Assembly: GCF_000020005.1 (NCBI RefSeq)
Contig: NC_010718.1
Span: forward strand, 3,058,001-3,122,000
Direction of reading: 5' to 3'
Source of the DNA: Natranaerobius thermophilus JW/NM-WN-LF
Lineage (GTDB): Bacteria > Bacillota > Natranaerobiia > Natranaerobiales > Natranaerobiaceae
DNA: 64,000 bases
Positions 51,425-61,816 of the stretch are shown here, in pieces. Under the pieces are notes generated by a model that saw only the letters and a list, made by a program, of their open reading frames with translations, was not told the origin of the DNA and ran no database searches. The position numbers and the translations under genes are program-made. Position 1 is the first letter of the stretch. Every line of letters begins with the position of its first letter.

Positions 51425-52279
51425 TTATACTTTTCCTGAAGACCCAAATAATCGCATTTTTTCTTTAATAACTTCTTTCATAGAGTCCTTGGCAGGGCCT
51501 AATAGTTTTCTTGGGTCATATTCTTCCGGTTTTTCTGAAATAACCCCTTTTAATCCAGAAGTAAAGGCCTGTCGCAATTCAGTATCAATATTGATCTTTC
51601 GAACTCCTAGCTCAATCCCTTTTTTAATAGATTCTTCTGGTACTCCTGAAGCACCGTGCATCACAATGGGAGCTTCAGTCAATTCTCTGATTTTTTTAAG
51701 TCTGTCAAAGTCCAATTTTGGCTCACCTTTATATGGACCATGGGCAGTCCCAATGGCAACAGCCAAATAATCAACTTCTGTCTCTCGCATAAATCGTTCA
51801 GCTTCCTTAGGATCTGTCATGAAAGCCTCTCTTTCATCAACAGAAATATCATCCTCTGTACCTGCAATTTTACCCAGTTCACCTTCAACGGATACACCAG
51901 CAGCTTGCCCTACTTGAACCACTTGTCGAGTTTTGTGAATATTTTCCTCTAGAGAGTATTTAGAGCCGTCAAACATAACAGAAGTGAATCCTTTCCTGAT
52001 ACACTGCATGTTTTGTTCAAAGCTAGTTCCATGATCTAAATGTAGCGCAAGGGGAACATCAACTTGTTCACTAGCAGCTTTTACCATGGCAACGATAAAA
52101 TCAATTCCGGCATATTTAATAGCTCCCTGACTAGCCTGTAAAATTGCAGGTGAACGTTCTTCTTGAGCAGATTCAATGATAGCTTTGATAATTTCAAGAT
52201 TGTTCACATTAAATGCACCAACAGCAAAGCCATTCCGCTCCGCTATATCTACCAGTTGTTTGCCTTTAACTAATGGCAT
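51425..52279 (-). CDS. fba: Fructose-bisphosphate aldolase class II
   Basis: Zinc-dependent aldolase of glycolysis/gluconeogenesis. The 284 residues include the zinc and catalytic motifs LALHLDHGTSFEQ, VEGELGKIAGTED, AVAIGTAHGPYKG and VMHGASGVPEESI. ATG 52279 follows AGGAGGG. Next to spo0F as in Bacillus fbaA. Confidence 0.96.
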   Translation of the reverse strand: MPLVKGKQLVDIAERNGFAVGAFNVNNLEIIKAIIESAQEERSPAILQASQGAIKYAGIDFIVAMVKAASEQVDVPLALHLDHGTSFEQNMQCIRKGFTSVMFDGSKYSLEENIHKTRQVVQVGQAAGVSVEGELGKIAGTEDDISVDEREAFMTDPKEAERFMRETEVDYLAVAIGTAHGPYKGEPKLDFDRLKKIRELTEAPIVMHGASGVPEESIKKGIELGVRKINIDTELRQAFTSGLKGVISEKPEEYDPRKLLGPAKDSMKEVIKEKMRLFGSSGKV

Positions 52280-52313
52280 TGGTACTCCCTCCTATTATGT
52301 ATCGTTTAAACTA

Positions 52314-52346
52314 ACTAACAAAAATTCTCCGCTTCCTAAGAAGCGG
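52314..52346 (-). terminator. Terminator between spo0F and fba
   Basis: On the minus strand CCGCTTC, a TTAG loop, GAAGCGG, then AGAATTTTTG. The T-tract starts five bases after the stem, so the terminator is modest. Confidence 0.65.
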
Positions 52347-52370
52347 AAACTCCCTACAATAATATTATAA

Positions 52371-52742
52371 TTAGGCTGTTATTTGTTCAAGGCTTCTTTG
52401 GACTTTTTCTTTTAAAGTTTGTAGGTCGAAAGGTTTTTCCATATAATCGGCAACCCCCTGTTTTTTCACCTTCTCCCTTGTTTCAGGGCAGCCTATACCA
52501 CTGATCACCATGGCTTTAGATAACGAAGCATACTTATTTAATTCAGTAAGTAACTCCGATCCAGCATATCCAGGCAGTAATAAGTCAACAATCATAAAAT
52601 CGTAATCATCCTGTTTTAGTAAGTTAAAAAAATCCTCGCCTGTAGAAACAGTCTCAACCTGATGGCTCTCTAACTCCAATACTTCTTTAATAAGCATTCG
52701 GATTCCTGCCTGGTCATCCACCACTAATATCCGGCCTTTCAT
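52371..52742 (-). CDS. spo0F: Spo0F-like single-domain response regulator
   Basis: A lone receiver domain of about 123 residues. Asp9-Asp10, the phospho-acceptor Asp53 (FMIVDLLLPG), Ser81 (VISGIG, usually Thr) and Lys103 (DYMEKPFD) complete the active site. There is no output domain. Location beside fba matches Bacillus spo0F, the first relay protein of the sporulation phosphorelay, but no Spo0B or kinase gene is nearby. ATG 52742 follows GGGGGGCG. It could instead serve another two-component pathway. Confidence 0.8.
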   Translation of the reverse strand: MKGRILVVDDQAGIRMLIKEVLELESHQVETVSTGEDFFNLLKQDDYDFMIVDLLLPGYAGSELLTELNKYASLSKAMVISGIGCPETREKVKKQGVADYMEKPFDLQTLKEKVQRSLEQITA

Positions 52743-52999
52743 GTTTTCGCCCCCCATTATTTTCTGAGTTATCCAGATAAAACATACATACTAAAGATAA
52801 ACCCAAGAATAACCGTCTAAAAATTCCGAAAATAATCGAAATATTGCTCTAATTAACACCTACCTAAATATTTTATGAAAACAACCACTGACACTAAGGT
52901 GATTTTAGTAAAAATTTCTACGGAGGGTTTGTTAATTCCTTCCTGATAATTTTATTAATATAAATGTGGGCATATTTTATTATAAAACTAGTACTTTTG

Positions 53000-53902
53000 T
53001 TATAAAATATCCACCTGCCCTGAGAAAATAGTAACACCAGTTCCTTCAACCAGTACACTTCCCTGTTCTTCTGGAGTTATATACATTCTGGAAGGCCTAC
53101 CTAGAGTGTCACCCTGATCAATTAGTAATCTTTTCCCATAATCAACGGCTCCGTATTGGGCCAAATAGTAAGCTAATCCACTATTTGCAGAGCCAGTTGC
53201 TGCCTCCTCATCTATTCCTACTAAGGGAGCGAAGTTTCGGACAAATAAGTCCCCGCCTCGAGGACTAGAAAAAGTAAATAAATGTAGTCCTACAATATCC
53301 ATTTTTCTTGATAATAGTGCTAATCTGTCTAAGCGAGGAACTAAATCTTGTAGGGTTTTTACGTCTTTCACGGGAACATGAAGGTCAGAAATCCCGACAT
53401 TAATCACTTGTAAAGGCAAATCCATAGGGCAAAACTCATTAACACTAGTAAAAGTAGCATTCACTGAATTTTTAATATAAAACAGGTCCTCTAATACATA
53501 AGGAGAAACCTTATCTCCCATCTCGATATCTTTATCATGTTTCCAAGTGCATATTAAGGGAGAACCATTTCCTCTGGGATAAACAGTCACCGGAAAAGAT
53601 CCTTCTTGAGTAGTTTGAGTATAGGTAGTACCATCTTGATCTGGTGTTAGGTATCCAGAAGTCACTAAAGCATGAAAAGCCGCTACTGTTGCATGTCCAC
53701 AGTAGGAAACTTCTACTGTAGGAGTGAAGAATCTAAACTCCAAACCCGGCAAAACAAAAGCCGTCTCAGAAGCATTGACTTCCTTGGCCAAGTTTTGCAT
53801 CGTCTCACGAGGTAACTCTTGTTCAGAGATAATTACCCCTGCCGGGTTGCCACCAAAAGATGTCTCTGTAAAAGAATCAACCTGAAAAAATTTTGCTTTC
53901 AA
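53000..53902 (-). CDS. PhzF-family isomerase/epimerase-like protein
   Basis: About 300 residues with the two-domain diaminopimelate-epimerase-like fold. Family marks: KFFQVDSFTETSFGGNPAGVII, the catalytic-type Glu in NASETAFVLP, FFTPTVEVSYCGHATVAAFHAL and FAPLVGIDEEAATGSANSGLAYYL. Reaction unknown; PhzF itself isomerises a phenazine precursor, but most relatives are not phenazine genes and no phenazine genes are here. TTG 53902 is chosen, five bases after AAAGGAGGT; upstream in-frame codons read through the ribosome site. Confidence 0.87.
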   Translation of the reverse strand: MKAKFFQVDSFTETSFGGNPAGVIISEQELPRETMQNLAKEVNASETAFVLPGLEFRFFTPTVEVSYCGHATVAAFHALVTSGYLTPDQDGTTYTQTTQEGSFPVTVYPRGNGSPLICTWKHDKDIEMGDKVSPYVLEDLFYIKNSVNATFTSVNEFCPMDLPLQVINVGISDLHVPVKDVKTLQDLVPRLDRLALLSRKMDIVGLHLFTFSSPRGGDLFVRNFAPLVGIDEEAATGSANSGLAYYLAQYGAVDYGKRLLIDQGDTLGRPSRMYITPEEQGSVLVEGTGVTIFSGQVDIL

Positions 53903-53975
53903 AGTTAACCTCCTTTGCAAATCAAGGGTTCATAATTATAATCGTATCTCTGTTCATGTACTAGTTTTCAAAAAT

Positions 53976-55175
53976 TCAAACACCCTTTGTTCGAGCTCCA
54001 GTAATTTTTTTAAAAAACCTCTTAATTAACTTCTTGATAAATAATATCAAAGGTTTTAGATCCTGCAAATCAAATATGGCATAACTTAAGGGCCCAATAT
54101 ACGATTTGATCCATCTAAAAAAGCTTAATTCACCACTTGACATGTAATTAAAAGCTGCTTTGACATCTTCATAAAAATAAACGAATTTCAGACCCTCTTC
54201 GCGGTTTATCTGTTGGGAAAGTGATTCACCAATCATGTCGTAATATTGGGCAGCAGGAAGATTAATCCCACTTGTTAAAATCACATTGTTAAAATTGGTA
54301 ACTCGGGGATTGATTTCAATCATATAAAACTTGCCATTACGAGGATCTTTTTTTAATTCAATTTCAACTATTCCATGATACCCAATTTTTTTAAGAAAAT
54401 CTTCGCCTAATTGTATGATTCTAGGTTCAAATACGCTTTCAGTAAAGACTGATGCTCCAAAATGTATAGGAAACTGCCTTTGTTTTCGATTGGTAAATAC
54501 CTTAACAGGTTCAGCATTTCTATTAAAATAGGCATCATAAGTATAAACATGATCATCTGGACCAGGAATAATTTCTTGAATCATTACATCTAAATCGGCA
54601 TCAGTAGCCGAAGATACCGCTTCATATAGTTGGCGGTAGTTACTGACTTCAAAAACCTTTTTTCGGAATTTCTTTACAAATTCGTGGCTCAATTCGGGTT
54701 TAACTATACAAGGGTAAACCATTTCATTCTTAATATTTTCTAAATCTTCAATACCTTGAACAAAAAAAGTTTTAGGTATTGGCATTCCATGTTTTTGAGC
54801 AAGTTTGTAGAGTTTATGTTTATTAACTAAATCAGACACCAGCCCCTTAGGTAATGGGGGGAATAAGTAATAATCCTCCAGTTCATCAACAGAATTAGAT
54901 ATCATTATGGCATAGGGGTCAGCGGCAGGCAATAATACAGGTTTTTCTGAAAACTTTTTTCCAAAGTTTTTTAAAAATTCGACTACCTTATTTTCACCTT
55001 CTTTATTAATATCAGGAATCAACACCTGTTCAGACACATATTTGGAACCAAATCCATAGGATAGAGGATCATAATCCATGGCAATTACGGGAATGCCTTC
55101 TTTTCCTAAAGAGCGAATAGCACTAAGTCCAATATAATAATTTACTCCTAGAACAATAGCCTTGCGCTTAGTCAT
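53976..55175 (-). CDS. ATP-grasp carboxylate-amine ligase-like protein
   Basis: About 399 residues. A Rossmann-like N terminus (KAIVLGVNYYIGLSAIRSLGKEGIPVIAMD) precedes an ATP-grasp core (YPCIVKPELSHEF; VMIQEIIPGPDDHVYTYD; GIVEIELKKDPRNGKFYMIEINPRVTNFNNV, supplying the Mg2+-binding Glu and Asn). The basic C-terminal tail (LFIKKLIKRFFKKITGARTK) may contact the membrane. Relatives include D-aspartate ligase and uncharacterised peptide or cell-wall ligases; the substrate cannot be told. ATG 55175 follows CGGAGGAA. Confidence 0.82.
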   Translation of the reverse strand: MTKRKAIVLGVNYYIGLSAIRSLGKEGIPVIAMDYDPLSYGFGSKYVSEQVLIPDINKEGENKVVEFLKNFGKKFSEKPVLLPAADPYAIMISNSVDELEDYYLFPPLPKGLVSDLVNKHKLYKLAQKHGMPIPKTFFVQGIEDLENIKNEMVYPCIVKPELSHEFVKKFRKKVFEVSNYRQLYEAVSSATDADLDVMIQEIIPGPDDHVYTYDAYFNRNAEPVKVFTNRKQRQFPIHFGASVFTESVFEPRIIQLGEDFLKKIGYHGIVEIELKKDPRNGKFYMIEINPRVTNFNNVILTSGINLPAAQYYDMIGESLSQQINREEGLKFVYFYEDVKAAFNYMSSGELSFFRWIKSYIGPLSYAIFDLQDLKPLILFIKKLIKRFFKKITGARTKGV

Positions 55176-55240
55176 AAGCAATTCCTCCGAATCAAATCAT
55201 CCAAAACTTACTGTTGTGTCGTATTTCTTATAGGGTAATA

Positions 55241-55267
55241 ACGGGGTAAATGTAACATTTACCCCGT
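55241..55267. repeat. Perfect 13-bp inverted repeat with one-base centre
   Basis: ACGGGGTAAATGT and its exact complement are separated by a single A. No T-tract follows on either strand (TAACTC on plus, TATTAC on minus), so it is a poor terminator. It lies between the ferredoxin stop and the ATP-grasp start and may be a repressor site or a transcript-stabilising hairpin. Confidence 0.6.
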
Positions 55268-55329
55268 AACTCTTTGAAAACACTTTAAGTAACGTCAAAT
55301 AATCTCTCCTAAAATAAAACTTCAGGAGG

Positions 55330-55569
<240 letters not shown>

Positions 55570-55612
55570 TTATTTTACATATCTCTGGGAACAATGGGGA
55601 TGAGGTGATTTT

Positions 55613-55966
55613 ATGAGCCACATCAAACTAGTAGTCATAGGATTGATCACTGGAAGTATCAATGGTTTACTAGGTGTAGGAGGAGGCACTTTTTTAATTC
55701 CAGCTTTGACTCATGTAAAAAAACTCAAACAGCATATCGCTCATGGTACTACCATATCTGTAATCTTACCCACCGCCCTGGCCAGTGCTGCCATTTATGG
55801 TTTTCATGATAGGGTAGATTATTTATTAGCTCTGAAAGTAATTGCTAGTGGAGCCCTGGGTAGCTTCTTAGGAGCTAAACTTATGAATTTCTTAAACCCA
55901 GATTTTTTAAAGAGAATTTTTGCAACTTTCATTATTATTACAGGAATTTGGTTGATAATGTCATGA
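55613..55966 (+). CDS. Half-size TauE/SafE-family transporter, first subunit
   Basis: A 117-residue membrane protein with three to four helices, equal to one half of a normal TauE/SafE anion exporter. The repeat motif is NGLLGVGGGTFLIPAL; HIAHGTTISVILPTALASA follows. Substrates in the family include sulfite, sulfoacetate and related organic anions. It overlaps the next gene by four bases (ATGA), so the two probably form a heterodimer. Confidence 0.86.
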   Translation: MSHIKLVVIGLITGSINGLLGVGGGTFLIPALTHVKKLKQHIAHGTTISVILPTALASAAIYGFHDRVDYLLALKVIASGALGSFLGAKLMNFLNPDFLKRIFATFIIITGIWLIMS

Positions 55967-56325
55967 TATTAGAGACAATCTTAATTTATGTTATTGGTTT
56001 TATAACAGGTATAGTGACAGGGCTAGCCCTTGGCGGTGGAGCAGTTTTGATACCTTTTTTGGTACTTCTGGTACAAATAGAACAACATGTAGCCCAGGGA
56101 GTCACTTTAATCGCCTTTTTACCTATGTCTATTATTGCCATAATAACCCATTACAAACAAGGAAATGTCAACAAAAGTCTTATAATTCCACTGGCTAGTG
56201 GCAGTATTATAGGAGCGATAGGAGGAGCTATTTTAGCTATGTCTTTTTCTCCAGAAGTTTTGACTAAAATATACGGTGGTTTTCTAATTGTTATGGGATG
56301 TTACGAATTTTACAGTTCTATGTAG
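55963..56325 (+). CDS. Half-size TauE/SafE-family transporter, second subunit
   Basis: About 120 residues, four helices, with the partner half-repeat TGLALGGGAVLIPFLVLLV and QHVAQGVTLIAFLPMSIIAI. ATG 55963 overlaps the stop of the first half as ATGA, indicating coupled translation and equal dose; GTG 55948 is an alternative. Two half-genes rather than one fused gene is a recurrent Firmicute arrangement. A GCTATAAT/ATTATAGC inverted repeat lies in the gap to the next gene (about 56377-56420). Confidence 0.86.
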   Translation: MILETILIYVIGFITGIVTGLALGGGAVLIPFLVLLVQIEQHVAQGVTLIAFLPMSIIAIITHYKQGNVNKSLIIPLASGSIIGAIGGAILAMSFSPEVLTKIYGGFLIVMGCYEFYSSM

Positions 56326-56514
56326 ATACTCAGTGATGACAAAACTCCCTACAATCAGATAAAATAGATGGGGGCAAAGCTATAATATGGATGTGACACT
56401 CCCAATTATAGCCCAGGGAACAGGCAAACAATATATACCAATTGCTTTTTTTAATTGAGCCATATTGTCCATTTTAGTGCCAATCCTGGTAAACTTTTTC
56501 ATCGCCCTATAGAA

Positions 56515-58632
56515 CTAATCGTTATCTTCTTGAAAAAATGGCCACCAAGGAGGAGGAAAGCCAGGGCCTTCCTCTTTTTCTGGTAAATGTACATCACAAT
56601 CATTATCGGGTTGGGTTCTCGGTTCAAAATATTCAGTTGTTACTACTTCTTCAGGACAATAATCTGTTGCTAGTTTCCCCGAATCTTCACAGATTTCACG
56701 TTCAATTAGTCCATCAGGACGAGAAAAGTCTTCATGATCCAATTTATGAGAAACAGAATTCATAAATTCACTCCAAAGAGGTGCAGCTAAACTCCCTCCA
56801 GTTCCGGGAACGGGTTCTACATTGCCATCATCACTTACAAATACAGTAGTTACTAGTTCGGGGGTATAACCTACAAAAACTGCATCCATTCGGCCTTCCG
56901 TTGTGCCTGTTTTCCCGGCAGCTGGAAAATCAATTTCATCCCATATACTTGAAGCCGTGCCTCTAGGAGAAATCACATCCTCCATTATACTGGTCATTTG
57001 ATAAGCTGTTTGTTGACTCAGCTCTACTGACCGCTCTGGCTCATTTTCATAGATAACTGTGCCCCTACTATCTTCAACCTTTTTTATCAGTTTCGGTTCT
57101 ACCAAAATTCCTTCATTGGCAAAAGGTGTATATCCTGATGTAAGTTTTAAAGGCGAAGCTTCGACCTGTCCTAGAGGAAAGGAAAGGGTAGTTGGAATAT
57201 CGTCAATTACTCCCATACTTTCAGCCTGCTCCACACTAGGATACCGCCCCATATCATCATGAACTTTAACAGCAGTTACATTACACGATTCCCGAATTGC
57301 TCTGCGAATTGTCAGGTCATCATTATGGTAAACACCGCCATAATCAGTAGGTACGAAGGGGCCATTATCCCATCCCGGTTCCTCTGGGTATACAGTTTCC
57401 TCACAAGTAAAGGTAGTAGCAGGTGTGATTTCATTTTCCGATAAAGCTGCAGCATATACAAATGGTTTAATCGTAGAACCAACTGGTCTATTAGGACTAA
57501 TAGGATTAGCTCGATTGAAAGGGGTTTCTTCATAGTCCCGACCACCTACGAAAGCTCTCACCCTACCGGTATCAGGCTCCAATGCTACCATAGAACCTTG
57601 TGGTTGACGAATTTCCGAATCCCCTCTTTCAGCATATCTGACTACTCCCAAGTCTTCATCTAAAATTCTTTCAGCTTCTGACTGCATTTCCTGATCTAAA
57701 GTAGTATATACACGAAAGCCTCCCCTTTGAAAATCTTCTGTATAATCTTCTGGCAATTTCTCTTCTAGTCGCCTGTTAACCTCATCTGCAAAATAAGAAG
57801 CATTTTCCTTGGGAGGATTATATCCAGTAACATCTAGTGCTTCAACAGCAGCTGCTTGAGCTGTGTCCTGATTAACCACTCCTTCTTGAGCCATTATATG
57901 TAAGACTGCATCACGTCTTTGTTGAGCATTTTCTGGATTTCGAAATGGTGAATAATAATAGGGACTTCTCGGTATTCCAATTAACATAGCAATCTCTTGA
58001 AGCTCTAATTCATTGGTATTTTTTCCAAAATACATTCTACTGGCAGCTTCTACACCATAAGCTCCATGGCCGAAATAGATACCGTTTAAATACTGTTCCA
58101 AAATTTCCTCTTTACTCAATGTCCTTTCTAGATGCAAAGTCAAGAAAAATTCTCGAACTTTTCTATCTATTGTCCTGGAATGATCTAAAAAGTAATTTTT
58201 AGCTAATTGTTGGGTAATAGTACTACCACCCTCGACGACTTCTCTGGCTCTAATATTACGCCACATAGCCCTAGTTATACCTCTTATATCTATTCCTAAG
58301 TGTTCCTTGAACCTCCTGTCTTCTACGGCCATGATCCCTTCTACCATTTCTTCTGGCATTTCATCTATTGAAATATAAATCCGATAATCATCGTACTCAT
58401 GATAGAATTCCTCTCCATTTTTATCTAACATAACAGTAGCACTTTCAAATTCAGGAGGCGAGACATCTTCTAAAGCAGATACTACAACTGGTAATAAGAT
58501 AATAAATCCAATGACAGAAATAATTGCTACAATAAACAGCAATTTGAAAATTTTTTTAAATATATTAATAAAGCCCGGTCTTTTTTTGTTCTCTAGGTAT
58601 TGTTCTTTTGATGGCGATCTTTTGCGCCTCAA
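56515..58632 (-). CDS. Class A penicillin-binding protein (PBP1a family)
   Basis: Bifunctional peptidoglycan polymerase of 705 residues. One N-terminal membrane helix (about 30-52), a GT51 glycosyltransferase with catalytic Glu104 (MAVEDRRFKEH) and GGSTITQQLAKN, and a transpeptidase with Ser384 (GSTIKPF), SCN (447-449) and KTGTTE (572-577). The C-terminal tail has three Cys and a Pro/Glu-rich end (PPPWWPFFQED). Acidic throughout the extracellular part. Stands alone between divergent neighbours. Confidence 0.95.
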   Translation of the reverse strand: MRRKRSPSKEQYLENKKRPGFINIFKKIFKLLFIVAIISVIGFIILLPVVVSALEDVSPPEFESATVMLDKNGEEFYHEYDDYRIYISIDEMPEEMVEGIMAVEDRRFKEHLGIDIRGITRAMWRNIRAREVVEGGSTITQQLAKNYFLDHSRTIDRKVREFFLTLHLERTLSKEEILEQYLNGIYFGHGAYGVEAASRMYFGKNTNELELQEIAMLIGIPRSPYYYSPFRNPENAQQRRDAVLHIMAQEGVVNQDTAQAAAVEALDVTGYNPPKENASYFADEVNRRLEEKLPEDYTEDFQRGGFRVYTTLDQEMQSEAERILDEDLGVVRYAERGDSEIRQPQGSMVALEPDTGRVRAFVGGRDYEETPFNRANPISPNRPVGSTIKPFVYAAALSENEITPATTFTCEETVYPEEPGWDNGPFVPTDYGGVYHNDDLTIRRAIRESCNVTAVKVHDDMGRYPSVEQAESMGVIDDIPTTLSFPLGQVEASPLKLTSGYTPFANEGILVEPKLIKKVEDSRGTVIYENEPERSVELSQQTAYQMTSIMEDVISPRGTASSIWDEIDFPAAGKTGTTEGRMDAVFVGYTPELVTTVFVSDDGNVEPVPGTGGSLAAPLWSEFMNSVSHKLDHEDFSRPDGLIEREICEDSGKLATDYCPEEVVTTEYFEPRTQPDNDCDVHLPEKEEGPGFPPPWWPFFQEDND

Positions 58633-58743
58633 AATAATTCCCTCTTTTCCTAATAATTTTTCTATCTATATAAGTCTTCCCAGAATTTGAGGTTGTTATC
58701 CAATTATTCAATGGATTCTCCCTGTTCCGCAAATAGATAAGTC

Positions 58744-58752
58744 TGATATAAT
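58744..58752 (+). promoter_or_regulatory. Extended -10 promoter upstream of kamA
   Basis: TGATATAAT gives a consensus -10 (TATAAT, 58747-58752) with the TGN extension; the -35 region is weak. It is about 85 bases before the kamA start in a gap shared with the divergent PBP gene. Confidence 0.45.
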
Positions 58753-58835
58753 ATCTATAAAATAATTTATTTGAGATCTAAAATGTTAAAAAATTCAATA
58801 AAAACACAAATAAAAATTAAAGGAGGCGGGTTTTG

Positions 58836-60086
58836 ATGACTGAATTTAATCCGTTATTTAGCCATGTAAGTACTCAGGATTGGCAAGATTGGAACTGGCA
58901 GTTAAAAAACAGGATCACTGATTTAGAATCACTAAAAGAGATTATTAACTTAACTGACAAAGAGGAAGAAGGAATCCAGCAAGCTTTAAAAACTTTAAGA
59001 ATGGCCATCACCCCTTATTATGCATCTTTAATGGATAAGGATGATCCTAGCTGCCCCATTAGACGCCAGGCAGTTCCAAGCTCCCTGGAGTTGAATTTTG
59101 GTGATTCTGACCTGGAAGATCCTTTGAGTGAAGATACTGACTCTCCCGTAGAAGGTATTACTCACCGATATCCAGATCGGGTATTGTTTCTGGTAACCGA
59201 TCAATGCTCCATGTACTGTCGTCACTGCACCAGAAGAAGAATAGCCGGTACCACAGATAAAGCTGCTCCTAAAGAAGTAGTTGATAATGCTATTGAATAC
59301 ATTAAAAACACCCCTCGTGTGAGGGATGTACTAATTTCCGGTGGAGATGGTTTAATAATTTCAGATGAAAGGCTAGAATATATCCTGGACCAATTATATA
59401 AAATTGAGCACGTAGAGATAATTAGGATTGGCACTCGCGCTCCTGTAGTACTTCCTCAGAGAATCACGGATGATCTGGTTTCAATATTGAAAAAATATCA
59501 TCCTGTTTGGCTTAATACCCATTACAATCACCCTAAAGAATTAACCTCAGAAGCGCAAAAAGCCCTGGCAAAATTAGCGGATGCTGGTATACCTTTAGGT
59601 AATCAGTCTGTGTTGTTAAAAGGAATCAACGATTGTCCCGGAACTATGAAAAATTTAGTTCACGAGTTAGTTAAGCATAGAGTTCGACCTTATTACATTT
59701 ATCAGTGTGATCTATCTCAAGGTATTGAACACTTTAGAACTTCCGTATCGGCAGGTCTTGAAATTGTGGAACATCTAAGAGGGCATACTAGTGGCTTTGC
59801 CGTGCCAACCTATGTGGTAGATGCCCCAGGAGGCGGTGGAAAGATCCCTGTAATGCCCCAATATTTAATTTCTCAATCTCCTGAAAGTGTTATTCTAAGA
59901 AATTATGAAGGTGTAATAGCCAAGTACTCAGAACCACAAGATAAGAGCAGAGGGTGTGGCAAACAAAGCTGCAACGATTGTCAGTTATCTGATAATACAG
60001 CCACAGGAGTGACAGCTCTAATGGAGGATAAAGAAATCAGCTTAGAACCTAGAAATTTAGCACGAAGACAACGTCGAAAAAAATAA
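58836..60086 (+). CDS. kamA: L-lysine 2,3-aminomutase
   Basis: Radical-SAM, PLP-dependent enzyme making beta-lysine from lysine. About 416 residues. The cluster motif is CSMYCRHC followed by TRRR; the PLP lysine is in APGGGGKIPVMPQY (about 337). Asp in YQCDLSQGIEHF (about 293) and VVDAPGG (about 330) are the lysine-binding pair of clostridial KamA and argue against glutamate 2,3-aminomutase. A Cys group near the end (GCGKQSCNDC) plus C268 fits the zinc site. ATG 58836 follows AAAGGAGG. No ablB acetyltransferase is adjacent. Confidence 0.92.
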   Translation: MTEFNPLFSHVSTQDWQDWNWQLKNRITDLESLKEIINLTDKEEEGIQQALKTLRMAITPYYASLMDKDDPSCPIRRQAVPSSLELNFGDSDLEDPLSEDTDSPVEGITHRYPDRVLFLVTDQCSMYCRHCTRRRIAGTTDKAAPKEVVDNAIEYIKNTPRVRDVLISGGDGLIISDERLEYILDQLYKIEHVEIIRIGTRAPVVLPQRITDDLVSILKKYHPVWLNTHYNHPKELTSEAQKALAKLADAGIPLGNQSVLLKGINDCPGTMKNLVHELVKHRVRPYYIYQCDLSQGIEHFRTSVSAGLEIVEHLRGHTSGFAVPTYVVDAPGGGGKIPVMPQYLISQSPESVILRNYEGVIAKYSEPQDKSRGCGKQSCNDCQLSDNTATGVTALMEDKEISLEPRNLARRQRRKK

Positions 60087-60105
60087 ATTTAAAATCATAA
60101 TTTAA

Positions 60106-61816
<1,711 letters not shown>

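Noticed and set aside
52758-52999. Sigma-H promoter or Spo0A box upstream of spo0F
   Set aside because: Partial -35-like and -10-like words occur but at wrong spacing, and no convincing Spo0A box was seen.
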